In this document: positions 43,859 to 52,138 of the stretch, in pieces
Layout: each line of letters opens with the position of its first letter
Position numbering within the stretch: position 1 is the first letter of the stretch
Assembly (NCBI RefSeq): GCF_900109045.1
Contig: NZ_FNYL01000011.1
Span: forward strand, 62,001 to 126,000
DNA length: 64,000 nt
Reading direction: 5' to 3'
Source of the DNA: Dyadobacter sp. SG02
GTDB taxonomy: Bacteria > Bacteroidota > Bacteroidia > Cytophagales > Spirosomataceae
The notes under the pieces: model-generated
Database searches by the model: none
Told to the model about the DNA's origin: nothing
What the model saw: only the letters and a program-made list of their open reading frames with translations
Position numbers and translations under genes: made by a program

Positions 43859-43892
43859 TAGAAGGGCAGCTGAAACTGCCCTTCTACTTTTA
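43858..43892. terminator. Bidirectional terminator
   Basis: A 12-bp perfect stem (GTAGAAGGGCAG at 43858-43869 and its complement at 43876-43887) with a 6-nt loop, then TTTTAT. It begins within the stop codon of the thioredoxin-fold gene and reaches the convergent acyl-CoA dehydrogenase stop. Confidence 0.85.
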
Positions 43893-45248
43893 TACAAACG
43901 CACTTTCCCCAGTGATGGCCCTGCCGACGATCAGGGAGTTGATTTCCTTTGTGCCTTCGTAAGAATAAATGGCTTCGGCATCCGCCACAAAGCGGGCGAT
44001 GTCGTATTCGAGCAATATGCCGTTGCCGCCGAAAAGCTCACGTGCATGGTCTACGATCGAGCGCATGCGCAGGGTGCAGAACACTTTTGCGAGCGACGCA
44101 TGCTCGTCCGCGAGGTCGCCCGCGTCCTGCAATTGGGATAACCTGTAAACCATCGTCTGCATCGCGGTAAGGTCGCCCAGCATGGTTACCAATAGGTCCT
44201 GTACCAATTGAAACCCGGCTATCGGCCGCCCGAACTGCCTTCTTTCCATTGTGTATTTCAGCGCCAGCTCGTACGCGCCCCGACCGCACCCGACCGCCTG
44301 CCACGCCACACCCGCGCGCGTCATGCGCAGGACATTAGCAGTGTCCTTGAATGAGTTCGCATTTTGAAGCCGGTCGGCCTCCGGTACGCGGCAGTCTGTT
44401 AATGTGATCAAAGCATTCTGAACAGTACGCAGCGCCATTTTATCCTCCATTTTCTCGGCTTTGAAACCGGGGTTTTCCTTCCGCACGATAAACCCTTTCA
44501 CCTGATTGTCGTCCAGATCACGCGCCCAGATAATCGTAATATCCGAGAAAGTTGCATTGCCGATCCATTTCTTCTGCCCGTTGATCACCCATTCGTCACC
44601 TTCCCGCTTGCAGGTAGTGGTGAGTCCACCCGCGGCACCGGAGCCCACTTCCGGTTCCGTGAGGCCAAATGCACCGATCAGCTCCATACGTTGCATTACA
44701 GGCAGCCACTGCTGCTTCTGCTCTTCCGAGCCGCACAGGTAAATCGAACCCATCGCAAGGCCGCTGTGGACGCCGAAGAATGTGGAAACAGATGAATCGA
44801 TACGCGCCATTTCCATGGCGATGAACCCTTCCAGCAACGCCGATCGTCCGGCACAGCCATATCCCTGGTAGGTAAGGCCACAAATATCCAGCTTGGCCAT
44901 GAGCGGGATAATATGTTTGGGAAACTGTGCATTGTTCCAATAGTAATTAGCAATCGGCTTGATTTCCGTTTCCATGAACTCGCGCACTTTGAGCTGTATT
45001 TCCCGGTCTTCGGGCGTGAGTGTTGATGCCAGCTCATAGAAATCGCCATTCACAACCGGCGGCGCTTTCTTTTTGCCTGAACCAGCCTGCATGAATTTCA
45101 GCATTTTACCGAGGTCTTCCTCACTCATTTTAGAGACGATCCCCATCAACTTGTTAAGGTCTACTTTTTGGGAAAGCCTGGCGACGGCTTCGATATCGAT
45201 GGTTTTGAGCAGATTGCGTAGCTGGGAAATGGATTTGAAAAGGTTCAT
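43890..45248 (-). CDS. Acyl-CoA dehydrogenase
   Basis: A 452-residue FAD enzyme. After a ~65-residue N-terminal extension rich in Lys and Met comes the standard fold: YQGYGCAGRSALLEGFIAMEMARIDSSVSTFFGVH, the FAD motif FGLTEPEVGSGAAGG, WVINGQKKWIGNATFSD, RRQFGRPIAGFQLVQ, and the catalytic glutamate region YSYEGTKEINSLIVGRAITG. The sequence is closest in style to glutaryl-CoA dehydrogenases, but the arginine that marks that activity cannot be placed with certainty. The N-terminal extension is unusual. It appears monocistronic. Confidence 0.9.
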   Translation of the reverse strand: MNLFKSISQLRNLLKTIDIEAVARLSQKVDLNKLMGIVSKMSEEDLGKMLKFMQAGSGKKKAPPVVNGDFYELASTLTPEDREIQLKVREFMETEIKPIANYYWNNAQFPKHIIPLMAKLDICGLTYQGYGCAGRSALLEGFIAMEMARIDSSVSTFFGVHSGLAMGSIYLCGSEEQKQQWLPVMQRMELIGAFGLTEPEVGSGAAGGLTTTCKREGDEWVINGQKKWIGNATFSDITIIWARDLDDNQVKGFIVRKENPGFKAEKMEDKMALRTVQNALITLTDCRVPEADRLQNANSFKDTANVLRMTRAGVAWQAVGCGRGAYELALKYTMERRQFGRPIAGFQLVQDLLVTMLGDLTAMQTMVYRLSQLQDAGDLADEHASLAKVFCTLRMRSIVDHARELFGGNGILLEYDIARFVADAEAIYSYEGTKEINSLIVGRAITGESAFV

Positions 45249-45368
45249 AACGTTTGTTGGGTTGTGATTTGATAAAGAGTCGGCGCCGGAGGCTCTCTAC
45301 TGCACACCATTAAAAATGTAGCGCGCCAGGAATGAAATTTGCAGGTATCGCCCTAAACCTGAAAAACC

Positions 45369-45575
45369 ATGAAAGCGAAAACCAACAATGTGGAAGGCGG
45401 CTCACCGAGCCAGGGTGGCCCGAAGAGCAAGTCGAAACAACGCGACGATAGCCATAAACCTTCCGGGCTTCTCAAAGAGGAAGCCATCCAAAAGTCCGAA
45501 AAGGGGAATATGACCAAAAAGAAAGGCTATAACGAAACGCCGGAAACAGTTCCGGTGAAAGGTGAAAAGGAATGA
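45369..45575 (+). CDS. Small hydrophilic protein, function unknown
   Basis: A 68-residue protein made almost wholly of Lys, Glu, Ser, Gly and Pro (GGSPSQGGPKSKSKQRDD), so it should be disordered. There is no signal peptide or membrane segment. A purine-rich leader (CCTGAAAAACC) precedes the ATG. It ends 7 bp before the convergent GH9 gene. I do not recognise the family; such small basic-acidic proteins in Bacteroidota are often stress-related. Confidence 0.5.
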   Translation: MKAKTNNVEGGSPSQGGPKSKSKQRDDSHKPSGLLKEEAIQKSEKGNMTKKKGYNETPETVPVKGEKE

Positions 45576-45582
45576 AACAGGG

Positions 45583-47331
45583 CTATTTCATCGTCGCTTC
45601 GAGCGCGGCCGCGAGGTATACCATCGGCGCATTCCAGTTGATGGCGATCTCGTTGGAAGCGTATGAACAGTCTTGGTCGGCGAATGATTCGTCGGCAAAT
45701 TTGTTCGGGTAGCCAGTGCATTTGTCCTGTTGCCCCGGGTTAGGCCCACCTGAAAGCAAACCCGGCACCGGGTCCACGATCCCGTCGGCAATGGACGGCC
45801 GGTGGTGTGGGTGCATAACCCTTTTTGAGCCAAAGCCTGTCAGGAAACAATAGCCTGTCGCATTGCGACCGAGCAGGTAATCGAGGTTACCCAGGGCCGC
45901 CTGAAGATATTTCTGGTCCTTTGACAAGCTGTGGGCGTACATTAATGCAATACCCTGGTTCGCAGCCACCGAACTGCTTCCCCAGGCATAATCCTGCGCC
46001 GTCTTGCCCATTACGGTGTGGTATGGTTGCTTTTCCAGGTCCGAGAGGAGTTGATCGCAATAAGTCAGAACGTTTTTCCGCAATGCCGCCGATTGCTCCG
46101 CAGGCAACTTTAATTTTTCGGCGAAACGCAACAGTGTGTAGTATCCCAATGTTTTCACCTGGCTCCAAGTCGGCAGCGCCATAGGTTGCTGTAATTCGAG
46201 GTCGATTTCTTTGATATACTCTGGTTTGCCCGTCGTGGCATACATTTCACTAGCCGCCCATATCCACTCGTCCTTCACAGAACGATCTCCATAGGCGCCG
46301 GTAACGACATCGGGATCGAACTGTTTGTTCATCGCATCCTGGTTATACATGACCGCAGGATGCTTCCGAGCCCATTCCCAGCCTTTCACCGCAGCTGTCG
46401 TGCAGGAATCGGCCAGACCGGGAAATTTATTGTCAAAATTTTTGAACACCCTCGACGCCTGCGCCATTACCGCTACGAAGTCGAGCGTCGCTGCGGCGCC
46501 TTTCTGTACCACATACCGGGGATTTTTAGCGGCATCCGGCATAACCATCCCGTCGAAACGCGGGTTGGTCAGTTTATGGTACACACCTCCATCGGCCAGG
46601 TCCTGCATGGTTAACATCCATCGCAGGTTCCAGGCAACCTCATCGAGCAAGTCGGGAACGCCGTTATTACTTTCGGGGATATTGAGGTTAAAATCTTCAA
46701 AATACAGCGGGTAATCTTCGTACAACGAGAGCAAGGTCCCCATGGTAATGCCCGAATTGACGATGTATTTATTATAATCCCCTGCATCATACCAACCTCG
46801 TGCAGAGGAAATTACGGCATTTTCGGGTCGCCCCTCGGAGATTGCAGATGCATGGATGAGGACTTTATCGTCGGGATGCCCGGCTGGCCGGGCCCATTTT
46901 CCTGCAAACTTTTCAGGAAGTTCGACGGAGGCGCGCTGGTAATAAAAGCCCTTCAATGCAGCCTCGGCCACATCCCGGTGAACGCGGCTAGCAATGCGGA
47001 ATGTCGCCGATTTTCCAAGTCCTGCTATTTCAATAATATAAGAACCCGGCTTACGTAGCCCGCTAAAATCAGCTATACGCGTATGCCTGCCGGAATGCTG
47101 ACTGGTGCGCACACCTCCGAGCTTACCTTTCAAAATCGTTTTCCCCGATTTGGAATCCTTAATTTCAAAGGCATCACCTTCCTCGGCAGCGATAACGGCC
47201 ATCTTTGGCGCTGTCGGGTAAAACCCGATCTGATTCAAACGGATGGCGTCCGAATGCTGCTGCGCAAGCGCAGGCGAGAGAAACAAACCAAAAACAGCCA
47301 GCGACGCGACCAAATGCGGGAATACCTTCAT
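45583..47331 (-). CDS. GH9 endoglucanase with N-terminal Ig-like domain
   Basis: The ATG at 47331 gives a proper signal peptide (MKVFPHLVASLAVFGLFLSPALA); an upstream in-frame ATG adds 18 charged residues and is less likely. The product is 582 residues. Residues ~25-105 form the CelD_N Ig-like module (IRLNQIGFYPTAPKMAVI) and the rest the (alpha/alpha)6 GH9 barrel. The nucleophilic-water base lies in GWYDAGDYNKYIVNSG, the histidine motif is RVMHPHHRPS, and the proton-donor glutamate is in YASNEIAINWNAP. It hydrolyses beta-1,4-glucan or related glucans. It lies 61 bp downstream of the HxlR regulator gene. Confidence 0.92.
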   Translation of the reverse strand: MKVFPHLVASLAVFGLFLSPALAQQHSDAIRLNQIGFYPTAPKMAVIAAEEGDAFEIKDSKSGKTILKGKLGGVRTSQHSGRHTRIADFSGLRKPGSYIIEIAGLGKSATFRIASRVHRDVAEAALKGFYYQRASVELPEKFAGKWARPAGHPDDKVLIHASAISEGRPENAVISSARGWYDAGDYNKYIVNSGITMGTLLSLYEDYPLYFEDFNLNIPESNNGVPDLLDEVAWNLRWMLTMQDLADGGVYHKLTNPRFDGMVMPDAAKNPRYVVQKGAAATLDFVAVMAQASRVFKNFDNKFPGLADSCTTAAVKGWEWARKHPAVMYNQDAMNKQFDPDVVTGAYGDRSVKDEWIWAASEMYATTGKPEYIKEIDLELQQPMALPTWSQVKTLGYYTLLRFAEKLKLPAEQSAALRKNVLTYCDQLLSDLEKQPYHTVMGKTAQDYAWGSSSVAANQGIALMYAHSLSKDQKYLQAALGNLDYLLGRNATGYCFLTGFGSKRVMHPHHRPSIADGIVDPVPGLLSGGPNPGQQDKCTGYPNKFADESFADQDCSYASNEIAINWNAPMVYLAAALEATMK

Positions 47332-47392
47332 TGATTTTTCTGAAATGGATTTTACTTCAAAATCACAAAGCAACCCGATGGCCAACTTTACC

Positions 47393-47779
47393 TCAATCCT
47401 GCAATTCTTTTACGGGATGTTCGATATTGGTACCGGTGATTACCAGTCGGTGGTACTCGCCCCATTTCCGAAGCTCTTCGATCAGCGGTTCGAGTGTATG
47501 GGCGTGTGCAGTGCGCTCGTATTCGATCACGGGCGGGAACGAATCGTACACCTTTCGTTCAACCAGCAAGTTCATTTCCAGCTCTTTCAGCTCCTTCGAC
47601 AGCATTCTCGGCGTGATGTTCGGAATAGCATTCTGTAATTCCATGAACCGCCTGTTACCCAGTGCCATCGCAATAAGAATAGAAATCTTCCATTTTCCGC
47701 TGATCACATCCAGCGCGTCTCGGACCGGCAGGATCATTTCGCGGCATTCGGGATGGTTTTCTTTAAAATTCTCTTTCAT
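47393..47779 (-). CDS. HxlR-family transcriptional regulator
   Basis: A 128-residue winged-helix protein starting at the ATG at 47779. A longer frame from 47833 is possible but would overlap the upstream gene. Family landmarks: HPECREMILPVRDALDVISGKWKISILIAMALGNRRFMELQNAIPNITPRMLSKELKELE, then YERTAHAHTLEPLIEELRKWG. The single cysteine (Cys10) is the usual redox- or aldehyde-sensing position. It lies 22 bp downstream of the Dabb-domain gene, which it may regulate or be co-transcribed with. Confidence 0.88.
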   Translation of the reverse strand: MKENFKENHPECREMILPVRDALDVISGKWKISILIAMALGNRRFMELQNAIPNITPRMLSKELKELEMNLLVERKVYDSFPPVIEYERTAHAHTLEPLIEELRKWGEYHRLVITGTNIEHPVKELQD

Positions 47780-47801
47780 AGCATTCTCCTTCAAAGCATT
47801 T

Positions 47802-48215
47802 TTAATCGACCTTTTTCGGCCCCACCGAGTCATAAACCACTACTTTTTCCCATAGGTGCGAATATTGCTCGATAAATTCGAGATGGATCGGGTGCGTCTG
47901 ATAGATTTCCTCCTCGATGATATTCTTGAAAAAGCACATCCATGATACCGTGTAATCTTTGACGATGACGGAGCGATTGGTTACCGCCGGCTTGCCGATG
48001 TGTACAAACTGGATCGACGGCACCTTGGCCAGCTTATGCAATCCTTCCAACAGCTGTGTCTCGTGCTGCGCGTTGTTAGGTTCTTTGAGGTAAAAGAAAA
48101 CGTGATGAATAAACAGCTCTTTGGTCCTTTCCGGCTCGGCGGTGATTGAGGAAACAGAGGCTAGCGAAGCCAATCCCGCATTTTGCAGGAACTTTCTTCT
48201 TGATTGATCTTCCAT
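47802..48215 (-). CDS. Dabb (stress-responsive A/B barrel) protein with Tat-like leader
   Basis: A 137-residue protein. The leader MEDQSRRKFLQNAGLASLAS has the twin-arginine pattern SRRKFLQ, so it may be exported folded. The rest is a Dabb ferredoxin-like domain: ELFIHHVFFYLKEPNNAQHETQLLEGLHKLAKVPSIQFVHIGKP, then VKDYTVSWMCFFKN and YQTHPIHLEFIEQYSHLWEKVVVYDSV. The conserved histidines in HHVFF and HPIH are in the expected places. The function of the family is poorly known (stress response, polyketide cyclisation, heme or aromatic metabolism). It is first of a minus-strand run ending with GH9. Confidence 0.82.
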   Translation of the reverse strand: MEDQSRRKFLQNAGLASLASVSSITAEPERTKELFIHHVFFYLKEPNNAQHETQLLEGLHKLAKVPSIQFVHIGKPAVTNRSVIVKDYTVSWMCFFKNIIEEEIYQTHPIHLEFIEQYSHLWEKVVVYDSVGPKKVD

Positions 48216-48349
48216 GAATTGAGAGCAAAACGGACAGCGGAGAGGTTCCGCGTTTTGGCTTCAAGGATAACGCTTATTTGCCCATTATCAAAATAGCAAC
48301 CCTGTAACGACCTTCTTTTGAAACTAATTCAATAAAAACTTAAATTATT

Positions 48350-48365
48350 TTGACAAAAAAGTCAA
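48350..48365. promoter_or_regulatory. Short inverted repeat upstream of cupin gene
   Basis: TTGAC (48350-48354), six A bases, then GTCAA (48361-48365). It lies in the divergent gap between the Dabb/HxlR genes and the cupin gene. It may be an operator, possibly for the HxlR protein; this is a guess. Confidence 0.25.
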
Positions 48366-48420
48366 GGTAAACCTCGCCGATAGAAGTCTTTCTACTATAA
48401 ATTTTCCATTTACCCCTACT

Positions 48421-48864
48421 ATGAAAATTACTAAACGAGACCTTACCGTCGCCTCTTTCTCTGTTTGCTGCACACTGACGTGCATTATCGCCCGGCCACA
48501 GCGCAGCATCCTCGAATCATCCATTTTCGATTGGAACACCATTGCCGTCAAAAATACGACCATTGGTTCAGTGAGAACGTTCTTTCGTTCCCAAACCGCC
48601 ACAACCGACGAACTCGAATGCCACGTTACGACCTTGAATCCCGGTGAAGCATCGCACCCACCCCACAAACACCCGGAAGAAGAAGTGATTATTATTAAAG
48701 AAGGCACCGTAGAGGCGCTTGTCAATGGAGAAAAGAAGAAAGTTGGCCCCGGTTCAGTTATTTTCCAGGCATCCAATCAAATGCACGCGATCCGCAATGC
48801 AGGAAAAACACCGGCGACCTACCATGTGATCAGCTGGCATTCACCGGGGACGATGGAGAAGTGA
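48421..48864 (+). CDS. Cupin-domain protein
   Basis: A 147-residue single-domain cupin with an N-terminal hydrophobic leader (ASFSVCCTLTCII, residues 11-23) suggesting export. The metal site is His79, His82, His84 and Glu88 in HPPHKHPEEE, with His122 in QMHAIRN. The second half (KEGTVEALVNGEKKKVGPGSVIF) is canonical. The reaction is unknown. It is divergent from the Dabb-HxlR-GH9 run. Confidence 0.82.
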   Translation: MKITKRDLTVASFSVCCTLTCIIARPQRSILESSIFDWNTIAVKNTTIGSVRTFFRSQTATTDELECHVTTLNPGEASHPPHKHPEEEVIIIKEGTVEALVNGEKKKVGPGSVIFQASNQMHAIRNAGKTPATYHVISWHSPGTMEK

Positions 48865-48866
48865 AG

Positions 48867-49019
48867 TTATTTCTTTTTAAAAAGGTTTTCTGGGACTGGG
48901 TTAAGTTCCAGAAAACGCCTTGCTTCCTCGGCTTTCTTTTCGAAGAATTCGTAATAATTAGGTGGCAACTCGTCGTGGACGTAGTCTCGCTTCACCTTTT
49001 TTTCTTTTATAGCTGGCAT
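48867..49019 (-). CDS. 50-residue partner of the DUF6934 protein
   Basis: A complete small frame, starting ATG 49019 just 4 bp after the upstream DUF6934 stop, encoding 50 residues (MPAIKEKKVKRDYVHDELPP at the start, EEARRFLELNPVPENLFKKK at the end). It is charged, with an N-terminal basic part and a central helix. The tight spacing indicates translational coupling. I do not recognise a family. It has the size and charge of an antitoxin-like partner, but the pairing function is inference. Confidence 0.6.
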   Translation of the reverse strand: MPAIKEKKVKRDYVHDELPPNYYEFFEKKAEEARRFLELNPVPENLFKKK

Positions 49020-49023
49020 AGTG

Positions 49024-49536
49024 TTAAATATTGAACAGTATATCTAAGTTAGTGATTGAAGGGTCAAAAAGCAAAAACGCTTTGTAGGATTTCCCCGGCT
49101 CAACTTCCTGCCACTTTGGGTTACGGTCATACCTGGCAGATTCTTTATAATCAGCTAATATATCCTCGCTAATCGATCCAAATATCTGGTACTGTTCAAG
49201 CGTTGGTAAAATCCGGTTAATCCCCATTTGATACAGCCGGGTTCGCGAGGGCGTGCTTCCGGTTGCGTATATCACAGCGCCGGGGTGATCTTCCATAAAT
49301 TCAAGGGCAATTGCGGCGACAGTTGCCAGTATTTTTTCACTATCACCATTCCTGACCTCAATCAAATCATTCAATCGCCCCGACGCAGATTCTACAACAC
49401 CGAAACCGAGGTTAAATATATTACGCCCCAAATAACTAAACCGGACATGCATTTTGAAAGCTCCCTTTGGTCCATTGCTGTAAAATCGAAAGCCAAACTC
49501 ACTAAGTTGATCAATCTTATATCGTTCCAAATCCAT
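49024..49536 (-). CDS. DUF6934-family protein
   Basis: A 170-residue protein from the ATG at 49536; a TTG eight codons upstream is less likely. It matches the DUF6934 type, with RYKIDQLSEFGFRFYSNGPKG at the start and the conserved VIYATGSTPSRTRLYQMGI near residues 98-116. These proteins occur scattered in Bacteroidota, often with small partners. Their function is unknown to me; the Gly-Ser-Thr/Arg motif suggests a nucleic-acid or nucleotide role, but that is speculation. It lies only ~23 bp beyond the T-run of an upstream terminator, so it needs its own promoter or readthrough. Confidence 0.72.
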   Translation of the reverse strand: MDLERYKIDQLSEFGFRFYSNGPKGAFKMHVRFSYLGRNIFNLGFGVVESASGRLNDLIEVRNGDSEKILATVAAIALEFMEDHPGAVIYATGSTPSRTRLYQMGINRILPTLEQYQIFGSISEDILADYKESARYDRNPKWQEVEPGKSYKAFLLFDPSITNLDILFNI

Positions 49537-49558
49537 ACCGACAGATTGTTTAGGTAAC

Positions 49559-49589
49559 AAAAAAAATAGCCAGCGAAAGTCGCTGGCTA
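49559..49589 (-). terminator. Terminator at the end of the DUF6807 operon
   Basis: A 9-bp perfect stem (TAGCCAGCG at 49567-49575 and its complement at 49581-49589) with a 5-nt loop is followed on the minus strand by a run of eight T. It closes the carbohydrate operon 26 bp past its last stop. Confidence 0.88.
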
Positions 49590-49614
49590 CTCTTTCAATC
49601 TGCTAGTATACAAA

Positions 49615-50652
49615 CTATTCCGTCTTCGCGTACGCGGCTGCGAGGTCGTTGAGCGTAGCATCTTTCAAATGCTCGGAAGCAATTACCAGGCGGTAACGGA
49701 AGGTGGTGGACTCACCTTTTTTTAGCTTAAAATTGAGTGTTTCCTTGCCGTCGCTGAGCGCTTTCATACCCAATGGGTTTACAGCAAACAATCCGTATCC
49801 CCTGGCATGCCAGTAAGCAGGATAACCCACGTTTTTAGGATGGTCGATCATCGCGATACTGATGTTTTCGTCCTTGATCTTTCCGGTAAGGTTACACCAG
49901 ATCGCGCGTTTGCCCCATACCGTTTCACCTTCGATGCCATTGCTATTGCGGTAGTTGCCGGTAATGCCTTCATTGTTCAATGCGGGCACCTTGGTGGCTA
50001 TACCACTTGCGTCGGTGAAAATTTCAGGCTTGTTCGAAGGTAGTTCCAGCTCCCGCGCCACGCGGATGGCATACATGCCGTCTTTTACATCGGGCATATT
50101 CACTTCCGGCAGAACGGCTGTCAATGTCGTGCTGCGGTCGATAATGCGGGAGTCGCCTTTGCCACTAAAAGTGTATTTGGTTACTTCTTTCAGGGTCAGT
50201 GTGCCGTCTTTGTCCACCCAGTCGGCGGTCACCGTAAGTTCGCCTTTGTCTTTACCGCTTTTCACAGAGGTAATGCCGGTATGGATAATTGTTCCGTAGG
50301 CACGCTTTTCGTGGTTCACGGCATCGGAGTTATTCCAATAGTCATTACCGTTGACGTCCTCGTAGTTGAGCCAGATACCCACGTGATGCGGGTGGTCTAC
50401 GCGCTCACCTGCGCGAGGGTCCAGCGGCCAGCCACGGGTAATCACGGTGCCTTTGGCGGTCATTACCGGGTACAGCACGGCTTTTTTCAGCGTTTTCTCA
50501 CCGGGATAATAATAGGCCGTAAAGGGCTTCCCGTCGATTTTCACCTCCACTTTCTTGTCCTTGTCGTTGCGGACGAGATCCACCTTCTGCGCAAAAGCAC
50601 TTCCGGCAAAGGCCACGGCAGTCAGTGCCAAAGCAGTATGTTTTAAATTCAC
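49615..50652 (-). CDS. DUF6807/PmoA-family secreted protein
   Basis: A 345-residue exported protein (signal MNLKHTALALTAVAFAGSAFA). Family landmarks are VYPVMTAKGTVITRGWPLDPRAGERVDHPHHVGIWLNYEDVNGNDYWNNSDAV and the C-terminal GYPAYWHARGYGLFAVNPLGMKALS. The HPHH segment may bind a metal or sugar. DUF6807 (formerly PmoA-like) proteins are often found beside Gfo/Idh/MocA oxidoreductases and DUF1080 proteins, as here. The biochemical activity is unknown; it is not a methane mono-oxygenase subunit. It is last in the operon, 20 bp after the oxidoreductase. Confidence 0.85.
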   Translation of the reverse strand: MNLKHTALALTAVAFAGSAFAQKVDLVRNDKDKKVEVKIDGKPFTAYYYPGEKTLKKAVLYPVMTAKGTVITRGWPLDPRAGERVDHPHHVGIWLNYEDVNGNDYWNNSDAVNHEKRAYGTIIHTGITSVKSGKDKGELTVTADWVDKDGTLTLKEVTKYTFSGKGDSRIIDRSTTLTAVLPEVNMPDVKDGMYAIRVARELELPSNKPEIFTDASGIATKVPALNNEGITGNYRNSNGIEGETVWGKRAIWCNLTGKIKDENISIAMIDHPKNVGYPAYWHARGYGLFAVNPLGMKALSDGKETLNFKLKKGESTTFRYRLVIASEHLKDATLNDLAAAYAKTE

Positions 50653-50672
50653 TGTTCGATCTTTTAAAATGG

Positions 50673-52013
50673 TTAGCTAAGCACGATTTCTTTTTGCTTC
50701 GGATCCCAATTCACACGCTTTCCAGTATGCAATGCCTGGGTAGCCATGATGTTCGCCACCGAATGATTGAAACCTACACGGGCAGGTGCATTCGTTTCCT
50801 TACGGCTGCGGATACATTCCATCCAGTTGCGCATATGCAGCGAAGTCATCGGATCGGCACCGGTGTTGGCATCGGTCGCAATTTTATCGCCGGTTTTCAA
50901 AGACATTTCAGGAAGCAAATTTGCCTGTAAGCCCATTCCTTTGGCATCCTTTTCCTTCAATCCGCCTTCGGAAGTGATCTTGTTCGTGTCGAGGTTGATC
51001 ATACCGCCATTCGAATAGTAATATTCCTTCACGCCACCTGCCTCGTTGTTGAAGCGGGAAGAATAAATTACCTGGAAACCTTTGCTCTTGTCGTCTACCG
51101 GACCGTATTCGAATGCGGCGCTGAAAGTATCGACATTGGTACGGCCATCTTTCCAGGTGTAAATACCCCCGTTGGCGACCACGTTACGCGGCGCATCGAG
51201 ACCCGAGAACCAGTGTACGGTATCGATCTGGTGGGCCATCCATTGTCCCGGAATACCCGATGAATAAGGGTAAAACAAACGGAATTCGAGATAGTAGCGT
51301 GGGTTCCATGCCACTTTCGGACGGTTCAGCAGGAAGCGGTCCCAGTCGGTATCCTCCTTGCGGATTTGGGAAACGAGTTCCTTGCGTCTCCAACGGCCGG
51401 GCTGGTTCACATTCCATGTCATTTCAACTGTGGTAATGTCCCCGAATTTGCCCGATTTGATATATTCATAAGCAGCCCAATAGTTAGGGGCACTTCGGCG
51501 CTGCGAGCCTACCTGTACGATCTGCTTCGATGCTTCCACCGCTTTCAATGCCACTTTTGCATCCTCAATGGTTTCGGCGAAAGGTTTTTCAACATACACA
51601 TCACGGCCCGACTTCACGGCTTCCGCACAATGCAATGCATGCTGAAAATCGGCGGTACTGATGATCACCGCGTCTACATCCTTGCGTCCGAGCAATTCCT
51701 CGTTATTGCGCGCCTTTACAAATTCGCTGGCTGCGTAGGGTTTGCCTTTCATGAATGCCTCCGCTTCGTCACGGCGACGGTTCCACAGATCGGAAACACC
51801 CATAAACTCAAAGTTCAGTTCCTTGGCGTGATCCGAGAAAGAAGGTGCCAGCGAGCTGCGAAAACGGTCCGAAAAACCGATGATACCTACCCTGACGCGA
51901 TCATTGGCGCCTACGATACGACGGTAGCTGGCCGCGCTGAAAGCATTGGCGCCTACTGCGACACCCGCAGTAGCCAATGTTGCATTTTTAAGAAAATCCC
52001 TTCTACTGGTCAT
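50673..52013 (-). CDS. Gfo/Idh/MocA-family oxidoreductase with Tat signal
   Basis: A 446-residue NAD(P)-dependent sugar oxidoreductase. The Tat leader is MTSRRDFLKNATLATAGVAV (motif SRRDFLK). The nucleotide fold begins VRVGIIGFSDRF; the EKP motif is DVYVEKPFAETIEDA, followed by GSQRRSAPNYWAAYEYIKSGKFGDI, and the active-site region is WMAHQIDTVHWF. Tat-exported members probably carry their bound cofactor into the periplasm and oxidise or reduce C3 of sugars. Together with DUF1080 and a TIM-barrel epimerase it suggests a 3-keto-glycoside route. Confidence 0.9.
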   Translation of the reverse strand: MTSRRDFLKNATLATAGVAVGANAFSAASYRRIVGANDRVRVGIIGFSDRFRSSLAPSFSDHAKELNFEFMGVSDLWNRRRDEAEAFMKGKPYAASEFVKARNNEELLGRKDVDAVIISTADFQHALHCAEAVKSGRDVYVEKPFAETIEDAKVALKAVEASKQIVQVGSQRRSAPNYWAAYEYIKSGKFGDITTVEMTWNVNQPGRWRRKELVSQIRKEDTDWDRFLLNRPKVAWNPRYYLEFRLFYPYSSGIPGQWMAHQIDTVHWFSGLDAPRNVVANGGIYTWKDGRTNVDTFSAAFEYGPVDDKSKGFQVIYSSRFNNEAGGVKEYYYSNGGMINLDTNKITSEGGLKEKDAKGMGLQANLLPEMSLKTGDKIATDANTGADPMTSLHMRNWMECIRSRKETNAPARVGFNHSVANIMATQALHTGKRVNWDPKQKEIVLS

Positions 52014-52138
52014 GATATTGGATTGGAATAAAAGTTGATTTTTGGATTGCTCTGGGTCTGATTTGCGGGCAATCGATTCTAAATGTCGGACGCCCGTTTA
52101 TCTACTGTAATTTTTTACCTTTTTTCCGCCGATTCGGG

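Noticed and set aside
49615..50652. Methane mono-oxygenase subunit (from the PmoA family label)
   Set aside because: The protein is a soluble secreted DUF6807 protein in a sugar operon. The old label is a misnomer.
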